From: Bacillota bacterium
GTDB taxonomy: Bacteria > Bacillota > Clostridia > Christensenellales > SZUA-584
Direction of reading: 5' to 3'
DNA length: 47,570 nucleotides
Assembly: GCA_023461435.1 (NCBI GenBank)
Contig: JAEYLC010000047.1
Coordinates: 1-47,570, forward strand
Shown here: positions 1 to 8,715 of the stretch, in pieces
Position numbering within the stretch: position 1 is the first letter of the stretch
How the letters are laid out: every line of letters starts with the position of its first letter
Notes under the pieces: model-generated
What the model saw: the letters and a program-made list of their open reading frames with translations, nothing else
Database searches by the model: none
What the model was told of the DNA's origin: nothing
Position numbers and translations under genes: made by a program

Positions 1-74
1 GCCGTCAGCTTATAGTTTGCAGACTTTCTTGTATGTGTGCGCTGTTTGGATGTTCTTCTCTTTGGTACCGCCAT
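1..74 (-). CDS. rpmF: 50S ribosomal protein L32, N-terminal part (cut by window edge)
   Basis: The frame opens with ATG at 74 and runs off the left edge. It encodes MAVPKRRTSKQRTHTRKSAN and a few more residues, the hallmark basic start of bacterial L32, a structural protein of the large ribosomal subunit. A strong GGAGG ribosome binding site sits at the very end of yceD, five bases upstream, so the two are translationally close. The order yceD-rpmF is widely conserved in bacteria. The zinc-binding or zinc-free type of L32 cannot be judged because the C-terminus lies outside the window. Confidence 0.93.
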   Translation of the reverse strand, partial: MAVPKRRTSKQRTHTRKSANYKLT

Positions 75-78
75 TTAT

Positions 79-579
79 CTACACCTCCTCGTCATCGTAC
101 AGTTTTGAAAGACCGGCAAACGGATTGGCCGGGTCCACCTCGGGCCGACAGCTGCATTCGCCTTCATTTAAGTCTTTCCCGCAGTGGCTGCAAAGCCCTT
201 TGCAGTCTTCCCGGCATAAGAAACGCGTGGGAAGATTGACCACCAAGTTGTCCTCCAGCATCCGGTCGAGCTCGATGGTTTCACCGGCAAACTCATACTC
301 GCCTTCTTCCGGCTGCTTTTTATAATACTCGGCAAATCCAAAACCGATCGTATACAAAAACGGTTTTAAGCACCTCGCGCAATTCACGGTGGCCTTCGCG
401 CCAAAGCGCCCGGTCACGATCACGCCTTCTCCGTCATAGCGGTAATCCGCCGTCACGTCGATGCCCTGCGGAAAGTCATAACATTCTCCGAGAAAATCGA
501 TCCCGTCAAACGCGCCGTGATATTCCGCCGAATAAAGCTCGCCCTCGTTGAGCAAAGCTTCCCTTAAATCAATATCCAT
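79..579 (-). CDS. yceD: YceD/DUF177 family protein
   Basis: 166 residues. The YceD/DUF177 family is defined largely by its position before rpmF and is linked to ribosome or 23S rRNA metabolism; its biochemical role is unsettled. Visible are a CxxC pair (CARC, about residue 68) and a cysteine-rich C-terminal half (CREDCKGLCSHCGKD, then CSC) typical of the Firmicutes version, which may bind a metal. The stop is followed at once by the rpmF start, so the pair forms an operon driven by the consensus promoter at 617-645. The length is normal for the family. Confidence 0.88.
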   Translation of the reverse strand: MDIDLREALLNEGELYSAEYHGAFDGIDFLGECYDFPQGIDVTADYRYDGEGVIVTGRFGAKATVNCARCLKPFLYTIGFGFAEYYKKQPEEGEYEFAGETIELDRMLEDNLVVNLPTRFLCREDCKGLCSHCGKDLNEGECSCRPEVDPANPFAGLSKLYDDEEV

Positions 580-616
580 ACCTTTACCTGCCCCTAGGCA
601 ATCGTCAACGAGTAAA

Positions 617-645
617 ATTATATTTGACGAAGGCCTTTATGTCAA
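617..645 (-). promoter_or_regulatory. Consensus sigma-A promoter for yceD-rpmF
   Basis: Reading the minus strand, TTGACA (640-645) and TATAAT (617-622) are both perfect matches, separated by 17 bases. The -35 box overlaps the last codons of hemZ. Transcription would start near 610, about 30 bases before yceD. This is one of the strongest promoters in the window, as expected for a ribosomal protein operon. Confidence 0.88.
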
Positions 646-2108
646 CCTGTTTTTTTCTCATCCGCGAACAGACGGCGCTTGGCGTCCGCCATTTCGCCGC
701 ACCGCTCGATATAGCCCTTCAAATCCTTCACATTGGCCGCGCGTTCAATGCGCGCGCCGCCGTTAAAAAGCCGCTTGGAGATCGCGCCTGCGCCGAAGGC
801 GAGCACGTCGCACAGCTCTTCCATATTGTCAATGTTGTAAAGGCACGCATGCCCGGGCTTCGTATAGCCCGCGTTTTCAAGGCTGCCCTTCATGTATTTC
901 TGGCGGTACATGTAATACGCGTGATAGCCCGCCGCTTCGAGCGTCGCGTGTGCGTTCTCGATCGACTGCGCCGTCTGTGTATCGGTCGGGAACGCGCCCA
1001 TATTGGCCTCCGCGAATTTGGACGCGCGCTTGACAGCCAGCGTATGCACCGTGATGTTTTCCGGTTCCAGCGCGATCACGCGCCGCAGCGACTGCGCCGT
1101 ATGCGCCTCCGTCTCGCCCGGCAGCCCCGCGATCAGGTCCACGTTGATCGCGTCGAAGCCCGCGCTCATCGCAAGCTCATACGCGGCAAGAAACTCCGCC
1201 GCCGTGTGCCGCCGCCCGATGCGCTGCAGCGTCTCGTCGAACATCGTCTGCGCGTTCACGCTCAGACGATGCGCGCCGGAAGCCTTGATCAGCGCCAGCT
1301 TTTCTCCGGTAATGGTATCGGGGCGCCCCGCTTCCACCGTGAACTCGTCCGCGTTTTGCGCGAGCTTTGACGCACGGGACAGCACTTTTTCCAGACCCGG
1401 CAGTGACAGCGCTGTCGGCGTGCCGCCGCCCACATACAGCGCGCGCACGCGCCTGCCGCCGATGATCTGCTCCGCACATTCAAGCTCGGTCAGCAGCGCC
1501 TGCACGTAGCTTTCCTCGGCATTCTTGAACACATCGGGTGTGTACGACGCGAACGAACAGTAGGCGCAGCGCGTCACGCAGAACGGAATGCCGATGTAAA
1601 CGTCGAGCTCATCGCTCCGTGGATAAAGCCCGGCCTGAGCGTCCACGATCGCCTTGGCGAGCGCGTATTTCTGAGGCGACACATCAAAGGTGTTTAAAAA
1701 AAGAGCTTTCGCTTCATCCGCGCCCAGCAGCGCTTCGCTGTCGCGCAACAGCTTGGTGGGGCGTATACCCGTGAGCGAGCCCCACGGCAGCGGTGTTTTG
1801 AAATGACAGAGCAGCGCCCTGTAAACGCTGATCTTGGAGGCCCGTTTGGCCTCGCGCTTTTTTTCGAGCGCTCCCGCCGGGGCCGCGCATGTGAACGTAT
1901 TTTCCGATACAAGAGCGCCGTCCGCAAAAAAACGGGACGTGCTCGTCATCACGCCGCCGCTTAGCTTAAGCGTATGCAGCACCGCGCCGCCCTGCGCCGG
2001 AGCCTCGGGCGATTCGAGCAGCGCGATTCGCCGCGTGTCGATAAACAGGCGCACCGCTTCGCAGATATCATTGAAATATTCGGGGTGGGTGGTGTAAAGC
2101 GCCGTCAT
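642..2108 (-). CDS. hemZ: Coproporphyrinogen dehydrogenase HemZ (radical SAM)
   Basis: 488 residues. HemZ proteins are radical-SAM enzymes related to oxygen-independent HemN and assigned to coproporphyrinogen III decarboxylation in heme synthesis. The [4Fe-4S]/SAM motif CVTRCAYC is at residues 177-184, preceded by the typical YIGIPF strand. The glycine-rich YVGGGTPT segment follows at about 225. A roughly 165-residue N-terminal extension before the radical-SAM core distinguishes HemZ from HemN. The ATG overlaps the stop of the upstream hydrolase gene by 4 bases, so the two are probably translationally coupled. No other heme genes are in the window, so the physiological substrate is inferred from family only. 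Confidence 0.87.
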   Translation of the reverse strand: MTALYTTHPEYFNDICEAVRLFIDTRRIALLESPEAPAQGGAVLHTLKLSGGVMTSTSRFFADGALVSENTFTCAAPAGALEKKREAKRASKISVYRALLCHFKTPLPWGSLTGIRPTKLLRDSEALLGADEAKALFLNTFDVSPQKYALAKAIVDAQAGLYPRSDELDVYIGIPFCVTRCAYCSFASYTPDVFKNAEESYVQALLTELECAEQIIGGRRVRALYVGGGTPTALSLPGLEKVLSRASKLAQNADEFTVEAGRPDTITGEKLALIKASGAHRLSVNAQTMFDETLQRIGRRHTAAEFLAAYELAMSAGFDAINVDLIAGLPGETEAHTAQSLRRVIALEPENITVHTLAVKRASKFAEANMGAFPTDTQTAQSIENAHATLEAAGYHAYYMYRQKYMKGSLENAGYTKPGHACLYNIDNMEELCDVLAFGAGAISKRLFNGGARIERAANVKDLKGYIERCGEMADAKRRLFADEKKTG

Positions 2109-2731
2109 TTTTTAAGATACGGGTTTCTCTGAAATTCCGCAAAGAGCGTCGTCTTGATGCCGTGTCCCGCGTACACAGTATAATCATTTTTCAAATTGCC
2201 CAGCACATCGTGCAGCGAATGACGGTATTCATCCGCATCGCTGCCCGGAAAATCCGTGCGGCCGCAGTACATATAAAAAAGCGTGTCGCCCGAGAACATC
2301 GCATCGCCCGCGAGATAGCACACGCTGCCGCCCGAATGGCCGGGCGTATGCAGCACCGCGACCTCAATATCCGCGGCAACGATGGTTTCACCGCCTTCGA
2401 ATATGAAATCCGGCTTGGCCGGTTCAATCGACAGCCCCGCCATCACCGCAAGGCTGTCGGTGTCGCTTTGCAGCATGGATGCGTCGCGCCGGTGGACGCA
2501 CACCTTCGCGCCCGTTTCCACTTTGAGCCGCGCCACAGCGCCGATATGGTCAAAATGCCCGTGCGTCAGCAATATGTGTGTGACCTCGGTGATGCCGTTG
2601 TCATCAAGGCGCTCCCTGATGCGCGCATAATCCGCGCCAGGGTCCACCACGAACGCCCTGCCTGACCCTTCCTTATATACCACAAACGCGTTGGCCATCA
2701 TGTCTCCCACCGCGATTTGAATGACCTTCAT
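2105..2731 (-). CDS. Metallo-beta-lactamase-fold hydrolase (glyoxalase II-like, YqgX type)
   Basis: 208 residues. The zinc-binding signature THGHFDHIGA (HxHxDH) is near residue 55, with later ligands in HTPGHSGGS, FSGDTLF and GHG near 198, which is the complete glyoxalase-II-like binuclear metal site. Such proteins hydrolyse thioesters such as S-lactoylglutathione analogues, but the true substrate in clostridia is not known. It sits between dtd and hemZ in a chain transcribed leftward from recJ, an arrangement common in Clostridia. The assignment to the fold is secure; the reaction is inferred. Confidence 0.85.
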   Translation of the reverse strand: MKVIQIAVGDMMANAFVVYKEGSGRAFVVDPGADYARIRERLDDNGITEVTHILLTHGHFDHIGAVARLKVETGAKVCVHRRDASMLQSDTDSLAVMAGLSIEPAKPDFIFEGGETIVAADIEVAVLHTPGHSGGSVCYLAGDAMFSGDTLFYMYCGRTDFPGSDADEYRHSLHDVLGNLKNDYTVYAGHGIKTTLFAEFQRNPYLKK

Positions 2732-2741
2732 CCGTTCCTCC

Positions 2742-3188
2742 CTAAAATATCCGTTTGCTGTTTAAGAGTATCGTGACGGGCCCGTCTCCGCAGGCTTCCA
2801 CCTGCATGTCCGCGCCGAACTCGCCCGATGCCGTTTGCAGCCCTTCCGCCCGAAACGCCGCAATGCACGCGTCATAGAGGCTCTTTGCGTGCGACGCCTG
2901 CGCCGCGCCGCCGAAGTCGGGCCGGTTGCCCTTGCGCGCGTCGCCGAGCAGCGTGAACTGCGACACGACCAGCACGCAGGCCCCAATATCCTTCACGCTC
3001 AGCAACATTTTGCCGTTTTCCGGGAAAACCCGCAGATTCGCCGTTTTTCTCACGATATAATCAAGATCGCTTTGTCCGTCGTCCTGCGCGACGCCGAGCA
3101 GCACGAGCAGCCCTTTGCCGATCTCCCCCACGCTTTCGCCAGCTACCTTCACGCGCGCGCTTGACACGCGCTGTACCACCGCGACCAT
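2742..3188 (-). CDS. dtd: D-aminoacyl-tRNA deacylase
   Basis: 148 residues, the normal length. The enzyme frees D-amino acids (and glycine mischarged on tRNA-Ala) from tRNA in the cytoplasm. The start MVAVVQRVSSARV, the active-site SQFTL motif (near residue 77) and the C-terminal GPVTILL cross-subunit motif (near 138) are all present. It lies 3 bases downstream of rsh and 10 bases upstream of the hydrolase gene. The rsh-dtd linkage is one of the most conserved neighbour pairs in Firmicutes. Confidence 0.93.
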   Translation of the reverse strand: MVAVVQRVSSARVKVAGESVGEIGKGLLVLLGVAQDDGQSDLDYIVRKTANLRVFPENGKMLLSVKDIGACVLVVSQFTLLGDARKGNRPDFGGAAQASHAKSLYDACIAAFRAEGLQTASGEFGADMQVEACGDGPVTILLNSKRIF

Positions 3189-3191
3189 CGG

Positions 3192-5354
3192 CTATTTGTG
3201 GAGGCGGTACACATCCCGCACGCCCGCTATGCTCTTGAGCGATTTGATGATCGAATCGAGCTGCGATGTCTCGGAGATCTCAAAGCCGAACACCATATTG
3301 GCGACACGGTTTTTGCCCATGCGCGCGTTGACCGACGTGATCGAGAAGCCCATGCTGAAAAGCTTGTTGCTGACCTCCGCGATGAGGCCCGTGCGGTCTT
3401 CCGCGGTCACCTGTATTTCCACGTTATAGCTCAATTTTTCGCTCGTGGACCACGCGACCTCGATCATGCGGCCCGATTCGAAATCCTCCGTGGTCACATT
3501 GGAACAGTCGCTGCGGTGCACGGACACGCCGCGCCCGCGCGTGATATACCCGACGATGCTGTCGCCCGGCACCGGGTTGCAGCACTTGGCAAAACGGACG
3601 ACCATATCGTCGTAGCCCTTCACGATGATGCCGCTGGATTCGCCTGTCCTTGCGCTGCGCGTCTGGGTCACGGGCTTTTCAAAGGCGGGCTTGTTCTCCT
3701 TGCGGTATTCCTCGATCAGCTTGTGCAGTATCTGCCCCGTTGTGATGCCGCCGTACCCGACCGCCGAGTAGATATCCTCGGGGCTTTGAAGCGTGAACTT
3801 TTTGTAGATGTCCCTCAGCCACTCGGCCTTGAACAGCGTTTTTAAATCGTAGCCGCGGCGTCGCGCTTCCTTTTCAAGCATATCGCGGCCCTTGACGATG
3901 TTCTCCTCTTTATATTCTTTCCTCAGCCAGTTCTTGATCTTGCTCTTGGCCTGAGAGGTCTTGACGACCTTGAGCCAGTCGCGAGACGGCCCCTTGGATG
4001 ACGCCGACGTGATGATCTCGACGATATCGCCCGACTGCATCTGGTAAGACAGCGGCACGATTTTGCCGTTGATCTTCGCGCCCGTGCACTTGTTGCCGAT
4101 TTCGCTGTGGATGCCGTACGCAAAATCGAGCGGCGTCGCCCCTTGCGTAAACTCCTTGACATCGCCCTTGGGCGTAAACACATAGACCTTGTCGGAAAAG
4201 AAGTCGATTTTGAGCGTTTCCATGAACTCGCGCGAGTCCTTGGTGTCCGTCTGCCATTCGAGCAGCTCACGCAGCCACACGAGCTTGTTGTCCATTTCGC
4301 TCTGCGACGTGCCTTCTTTATAGTGCCAGTGCGCCGCGATGCCGTACTCCGCCGTGGAATGCATCTCCTTGGTGCGAATCTGCACCTCAAAAGGCCGCCC
4401 GTCGCGCCCGAGCACCGTGGTATGGATCGACTGGTACATGTTCTGCTTGGGCACCGCGATATAATCCTTAAACCGCCCCGGTATCGGCTTCCACACGGTA
4501 TGCACCGTGCCGAGCACCGCGTAGCAATCGCGCACGGTTTCCACCACGATGCGCACGGCGATGAGGTCGTATACCTCCTCAAACGCCTTGTGCTTTTTAT
4601 GGATTTTCGTGTAGATGCTGTATATGTGCTTGGGACGCCCTTCGACCTCGGCGTTCACCCTGATTTTCTTTAAATGCTGCTTGATCTCTTCGACGACGGC
4701 GCCTATATATTCGCGGCGCTCCGCGCGCGTATCCGTAAGCTTGGCGGCGATCTCATAATACGCCTTTTCGTCAAGATATTTGAGCGCGAGGTCCTCGAGC
4801 TCCCATTTGATCGCGTTGATGCCGAGGCGGTGCGCAAGCGGCGCGAAAATCTCAAGCGTCTCCTTGGATTTCTCGATGCGCTTCTCCTCGCTCTGGTATT
4901 TGAGCGTGCGCATGTTGTGCAGCCTGTCTGCGAGCTTCACGAGTATCACGCGGATATCGCTCGCCATGGCGAGAAACATCTTTCTTAAATACTCGGCCTG
5001 ATGCTCCTCCTTGGACGAGAAGCTGACCTTGCCGACCTTGGTCACGCCGTCCACAATCTGCGCCGTTTCCGAACCGAATTTCTCTTTGATCTCACCGAGC
5101 GTCACATCGGTATCTTCCACGATGTCATGGAACAGCCCGGCCACCACGGTGGACATATCAAGCCCCAGGTCAACGAGTATGCTGGCCACTTCATAAGGAT
5201 GCATAAAAAAAGGCTCGCCGGAGAGACGCATCTGTCCCTCATGCGCTTTTTCTGCAAATGCAAAGGCTTTCTCAAAAAAATCCTGATCCTCTTTTGAATA
5301 ATTCTCTTTGACTTTCTCGATCAGCGTTTTTTGGTTTCTGTTCTTATCATCCAT
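3192..5354 (-). CDS. relA: Bifunctional (p)ppGpp synthetase/hydrolase (RSH)
   Basis: 720 residues. It makes and degrades the alarmone (p)ppGpp in the stringent response. The N-terminal HD hydrolase domain is intact: HEGQMRLSGEPFFMHP near 38, and FHDIVEDT with the HDxxED metal site at 76-81. The synthetase domain carries GRFKDYIAVPK; the RFKD form of the RXKD motif marks bifunctional Rel rather than synthetase-only RelA. TGS, a cysteine-containing zinc-finger region (CCNPVPGD, HRSDCS) and a C-terminal ACT domain complete the usual order. The start overlaps the recJ stop by 8 bases. In many clostridia apt separates recJ from rsh; here it is absent. Confidence 0.95.
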   Translation of the reverse strand: MDDKNRNQKTLIEKVKENYSKEDQDFFEKAFAFAEKAHEGQMRLSGEPFFMHPYEVASILVDLGLDMSTVVAGLFHDIVEDTDVTLGEIKEKFGSETAQIVDGVTKVGKVSFSSKEEHQAEYLRKMFLAMASDIRVILVKLADRLHNMRTLKYQSEEKRIEKSKETLEIFAPLAHRLGINAIKWELEDLALKYLDEKAYYEIAAKLTDTRAERREYIGAVVEEIKQHLKKIRVNAEVEGRPKHIYSIYTKIHKKHKAFEEVYDLIAVRIVVETVRDCYAVLGTVHTVWKPIPGRFKDYIAVPKQNMYQSIHTTVLGRDGRPFEVQIRTKEMHSTAEYGIAAHWHYKEGTSQSEMDNKLVWLRELLEWQTDTKDSREFMETLKIDFFSDKVYVFTPKGDVKEFTQGATPLDFAYGIHSEIGNKCTGAKINGKIVPLSYQMQSGDIVEIITSASSKGPSRDWLKVVKTSQAKSKIKNWLRKEYKEENIVKGRDMLEKEARRRGYDLKTLFKAEWLRDIYKKFTLQSPEDIYSAVGYGGITTGQILHKLIEEYRKENKPAFEKPVTQTRSARTGESSGIIVKGYDDMVVRFAKCCNPVPGDSIVGYITRGRGVSVHRSDCSNVTTEDFESGRMIEVAWSTSEKLSYNVEIQVTAEDRTGLIAEVSNKLFSMGFSITSVNARMGKNRVANMVFGFEISETSQLDSIIKSLKSIAGVRDVYRLHK

Positions 5355-7692
5355 TCAACAAGTCCTCAAAGTTTGCGTAACAGCGGCTCTGCCTCAGCTC
5401 TTTGCGCGGCTGCCCCTCGTTTAATGCCAGTATTCTACCACTTTTGTCGACAGCGAGCAACTCAAGCTCACTGAGCACGCGCACCGCGAAAGCAGCCGAT
5501 TCCAGGGGCAGCGAAAGCTTTCGTGCGATCTCGCTGACCATACGCGGGCGTTTGAGCATGGAGCCAAGCACGCGGTAAACGCCGAGCAGCTTCCCACGGC
5601 CAAGAAAGACATCCGCCGCATGATTCCGGTACGCCGCCCGCATCTCTTCATCAAAAAAGGAAGCCTCTGCATGCGCTCCAATATGCAGCAGACGCGTGTG
5701 CCCCGCCGCCGTACCGCAGGCGATGCAGTTGTCCGGCGAAAATGCCTTATGATCCCACAGCATCAGCTTGCCCTGCTTCATGGCTTCCCTCACGGGCTTA
5801 AGGCTCAAAACACGCTTGAAAGCGGGCACCGTACTCACGCTGATACAAAGCCCGAACCGGCTTTGCGCCAGCGCCTCGCCGAGCTGCCGGGCAAACAAAG
5901 CTTCATCCGCCGTCCCGCTCAAGCCGCCAAGTGCCGACACCTCATCCAGAAACCCGGCTGATAGGCTCTCCGCGTTCGCGTCAAGGAAGCTTTGCACCAG
6001 CGCCTCGTCCTGATAAAAGGCGAAATCCCGCACAATCAGCTGCGGCCGGTTTGTCATGCTGTCGATACCCGGCTCGCACAGAAAATCGGCGCTGCCCGGT
6101 ATCAGCGCGTGTGTGTCCTTATAGTAAAACGCCACGGCGTCAATTTTTCTTCCGTTCTGTTCGATCGTGAATCTCAAGTGCGGCTGCCCCGCCTTGCCGA
6201 CAAAACGCGGGGACTTCACCGCGCCCCTGAGCACCGCGACGGCGGGCTTTTCGTTGCTCTGGCCGAACGGCTCAAGGCGTTTTATATCCTCCACAAGTTC
6301 GCGTGTAATATCTCCTGTTTTAAGCGCCATGTCGTAAGGCTTTTGCCGCACGAAAGCGCTGTCGTCATAATGCCCCGCGATATACTCGCAGACATCGCGG
6401 CGCAGATCGTCCAAAATTCCGGGCGCGATGGTGAGCCCCGCCGCCTGCGAATGGCCGCCGAACTTCTCGTATCTGTCCGCAAACAGGCCGAGCACCTCAT
6501 AGATATTGATGCCCTCGATGCTGCGCGCCGAGCCAGTCAGATACTCTTCGCCGCCGAACAGCACACAGGGCCTTGTATACTTCTCCGCAATCTTGGCCGC
6601 GGCGATACCGATAACGCCCGCGTTCCAGCCGCTTTGCGCAAGCAGTATCGCAGGGTCGCTGTGATAGCCGCATGCATCGATCATCGCTTCCGCGTCGGCG
6701 AGAATATCCTCCACATCCTTCTTGCGCGCGTCGTTGAGCGCGCAGAGCCGCTGGGCGCTCAGGCTGAGCTCGGCGCTGGGCTTCGTGCTTTTCAGTATAT
6801 CGATCGCCGCTTCGGCGGTGTCCATGCGCCCCGCCGCATTGATGCGCGGGCCGAGCCCGAAGCTGATATTAAAAGAGGAAATGTCCTCAAGGCCGATGCC
6901 CGCGGCCTGCGCGAGCGCCGCGATGCCCGCGGACGGGTTCCGGCGCATCTTGTCAAGCCCCATATGCGCGATCACGCGGTTCTCGCCGAGCAACGGCACG
7001 ATATCCGTGATGGTGCCCACGGCAATTAAGTCGATAAAGCGCATCGCCTCGGCCAGCGAGGAAAGCGCGTGGATCAGCTTGAACGCCACGCCGCAGCCCG
7101 CAAGGTTCGCGTCGGGATAAACGCTGTCCGGACGCTTTGCGTTGATGATATACGGCGTACCCGGAAGCACGGCGCCGCACTCATGGTGGTCGGTAATCAC
7201 CACATCCATATGAAGGCTTCTCGCCAGGCTCGTCTCCTCGACGTTCGTGATGCCGCAGTCCACGGTGATCACCAGCGTACAGCCCATCGCGGCCATCTGC
7301 TCCACCACCGCCGAATTGAGGCCGTAGCCTTCCTTATGGCGGTTGGGCGTCAGTATACGGACATCGGCGCCGGCACTTTTTAAATACAGATACAGCGCGC
7401 AGCCGCCCGTGGTGCCGTCCGCGTCGTAATCGCAGAAAATCGTGATTTTTTCAGCCGCTTCGATGGCGTGTTTGATTCTCTGCACCGCTTCGCCCATGTC
7501 CGGCAGCAGCAGCGGGTCGTGAAACTGCTCCGGCCCGGGATGCAGGAAGCGCTTGGCAAGGTTAGGCGTATCGATGCCGCGGCGGCACAGCAGAGCCGCG
7601 ACCGGCTCGCACAAGCCTGTCGCCGACTGGATCGCAGCTGTTTTGTCACGTGTGCATTCGGCAAGCGCCGGGCGTTCAAGGTAGCTTTGCAA
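5347..7692 (-). CDS. recJ: Single-stranded-DNA-specific exonuclease RecJ
   Basis: 781 residues. RecJ is a 5'-3' ssDNA exonuclease used in recombination and mismatch repair. The DHH-phosphoesterase motifs are clear: FCDYDADG at 87-93, VDCGITN near 145, TDHHE at 167-171, and the DHHA1-domain motif GGHSQAAGL near 420. An OB domain and a C-terminal extension account for the length above the 560-residue E. coli enzyme, as is usual in Firmicutes. The start is TTG at 7692, preceded by GGGAG at 5-base spacing; no ATG is near it in frame. A strong hairpin at 7728-7759 separates it from secF. Confidence 0.93.
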   Translation of the reverse strand: MQSYLERPALAECTRDKTAAIQSATGLCEPVAALLCRRGIDTPNLAKRFLHPGPEQFHDPLLLPDMGEAVQRIKHAIEAAEKITIFCDYDADGTTGGCALYLYLKSAGADVRILTPNRHKEGYGLNSAVVEQMAAMGCTLVITVDCGITNVEETSLARSLHMDVVITDHHECGAVLPGTPYIINAKRPDSVYPDANLAGCGVAFKLIHALSSLAEAMRFIDLIAVGTITDIVPLLGENRVIAHMGLDKMRRNPSAGIAALAQAAGIGLEDISSFNISFGLGPRINAAGRMDTAEAAIDILKSTKPSAELSLSAQRLCALNDARKKDVEDILADAEAMIDACGYHSDPAILLAQSGWNAGVIGIAAAKIAEKYTRPCVLFGGEEYLTGSARSIEGINIYEVLGLFADRYEKFGGHSQAAGLTIAPGILDDLRRDVCEYIAGHYDDSAFVRQKPYDMALKTGDITRELVEDIKRLEPFGQSNEKPAVAVLRGAVKSPRFVGKAGQPHLRFTIEQNGRKIDAVAFYYKDTHALIPGSADFLCEPGIDSMTNRPQLIVRDFAFYQDEALVQSFLDANAESLSAGFLDEVSALGGLSGTADEALFARQLGEALAQSRFGLCISVSTVPAFKRVLSLKPVREAMKQGKLMLWDHKAFSPDNCIACGTAAGHTRLLHIGAHAEASFFDEEMRAAYRNHAADVFLGRGKLLGVYRVLGSMLKRPRMVSEIARKLSLPLESAAFAVRVLSELELLAVDKSGRILALNEGQPRKELRQSRCYANFEDLLNG

Positions 7693-7727
7693 AGCGTCTC
7701 CCTTCTTTTGATCATCCCTTAATACTG

Positions 7728-7759
7728 AAAAGCCTCTCCTTTATAAAGGAAAGGCTTTT
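7728..7759 (-). terminator. Intrinsic terminator downstream of secF
   Basis: On the minus strand AAAAGCCTTTCC is followed by TTTATAAA and the complementary GGAGAGGCTTTT, a stem of about 14 pairs whose 3' arm ends in a T run. It ends the secD-secF transcript. Because the stem is flanked by A and T runs it may also act on the opposite strand. Confidence 0.78.
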
Positions 7760-7780
7760 GTGTCGGTTTCCGTTAACCGA

Positions 7781-8713
7781 TTATTTCTTTTTCTTGTTGA
7801 CCGGCTTTTTAGAGACAGCCGCCTTTTTACTGTGACGGCGGTCTTTGGCTTCCAGAAGCCACGTCCAAGTCGGGCTCGCGATAAATATCGACGAATAGGT
7901 ACCCGAGATCAAACCGACGATGATGGGCAGCGAGAATTCCTTGATCGACTGCACGCCGAAAATATAAACCGCCAGTATCGTAATCAACGTGGTGAGCGAT
8001 GTGTTGATCGTTCTTGGGAGCGTTTCGTTGATACTCAAATCCACCACCTGTGCGCGCGTCCTTGTGCTGCTGCCAAACTTCTTATTGTTTTCTCTGATTC
8101 TGTCGAAAACCACGATGGTATCGTTGATCGAATAACCCACGATGGTCAGACACGCCGCGATAAACGAGCTGTTGATCTGCATACGTGTGATGCAGACAAA
8201 CGCCGTCATGATCAGCACATCGTGAATGAGCGCGATCACCGCCGCAATGCCTGAGAAAAGCTCGAAACGGATCCAGATATAGATCAGCATCAGGCCCGAC
8301 GCGATGAGCACCGAGAGGAACGCGTTCCGGATGATATCGCCCGTGGTCGCGCCGCCGACATGCTCGATCTGGCCGCTGTCGGCATTCGTATACGTTTCCT
8401 TCAGCGAAGCGACAATGGATTCACGCACCGCAGCATCGTCGGCACTTTCGGGAAGCTCCTGAATGCGGATAACAGCCTGCGTGTCGCCGCTGCGCAGCAC
8501 CTGCGCCGTCGCGGGATCAATGCCGTTGGCCTGAAGCGCAGAGTTCACGACATCCGTATCAAAGCTTTCGCCCAGATCAACAGTCAGTATGCTGCCGCCC
8601 GTAAAATCGATACCGAGATTGAGTCCGCCGGAGAATAAGCCGACGATCAACGCGATCACAATGACCGCGCATGAAATGAGTATGCATACCTTTGCTTTGC
8701 TCATAAACCGCAT
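7781..8713 (-). CDS. secF: Protein translocase subunit SecF
   Basis: 310 residues. SecF pairs with SecD at the SecYEG channel and uses the proton motive force to pull exported proteins outward. It shows the RND-like layout: one N-terminal membrane segment (about 8-28), an external domain beginning with GGLNLGIDFTGGS, and five C-terminal membrane segments. These include the signature GYSINDTIVVFDRIREN near 195-211, whose aspartates are implicated in proton transfer. The tail is lysine-rich. It starts 2 bases after the secD stop with a GGAGG site embedded in the secD end, so the two are co-translated. No yajC is adjacent. Confidence 0.94.
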   Translation of the reverse strand: MRFMSKAKVCILISCAVIVIALIVGLFSGGLNLGIDFTGGSILTVDLGESFDTDVVNSALQANGIDPATAQVLRSGDTQAVIRIQELPESADDAAVRESIVASLKETYTNADSGQIEHVGGATTGDIIRNAFLSVLIASGLMLIYIWIRFELFSGIAAVIALIHDVLIMTAFVCITRMQINSSFIAACLTIVGYSINDTIVVFDRIRENNKKFGSSTRTRAQVVDLSINETLPRTINTSLTTLITILAVYIFGVQSIKEFSLPIIVGLISGTYSSIFIASPTWTWLLEAKDRRHSKKAAVSKKPVNKKKK

Positions 8714-8715
8714 GC

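Noticed and set aside
624..1370. Long plus-strand frame opposite hemZ (248 codons)
   Set aside because: It lies wholly antisense to hemZ, which has intact radical-SAM motifs. The Arg/Ala/His-rich translation is typical of a GC-rich antisense shadow.
5992..7029. 345-codon plus-strand frame opposite recJ
   Set aside because: Antisense to recJ with all DHH motifs intact; composition is shadow-like.
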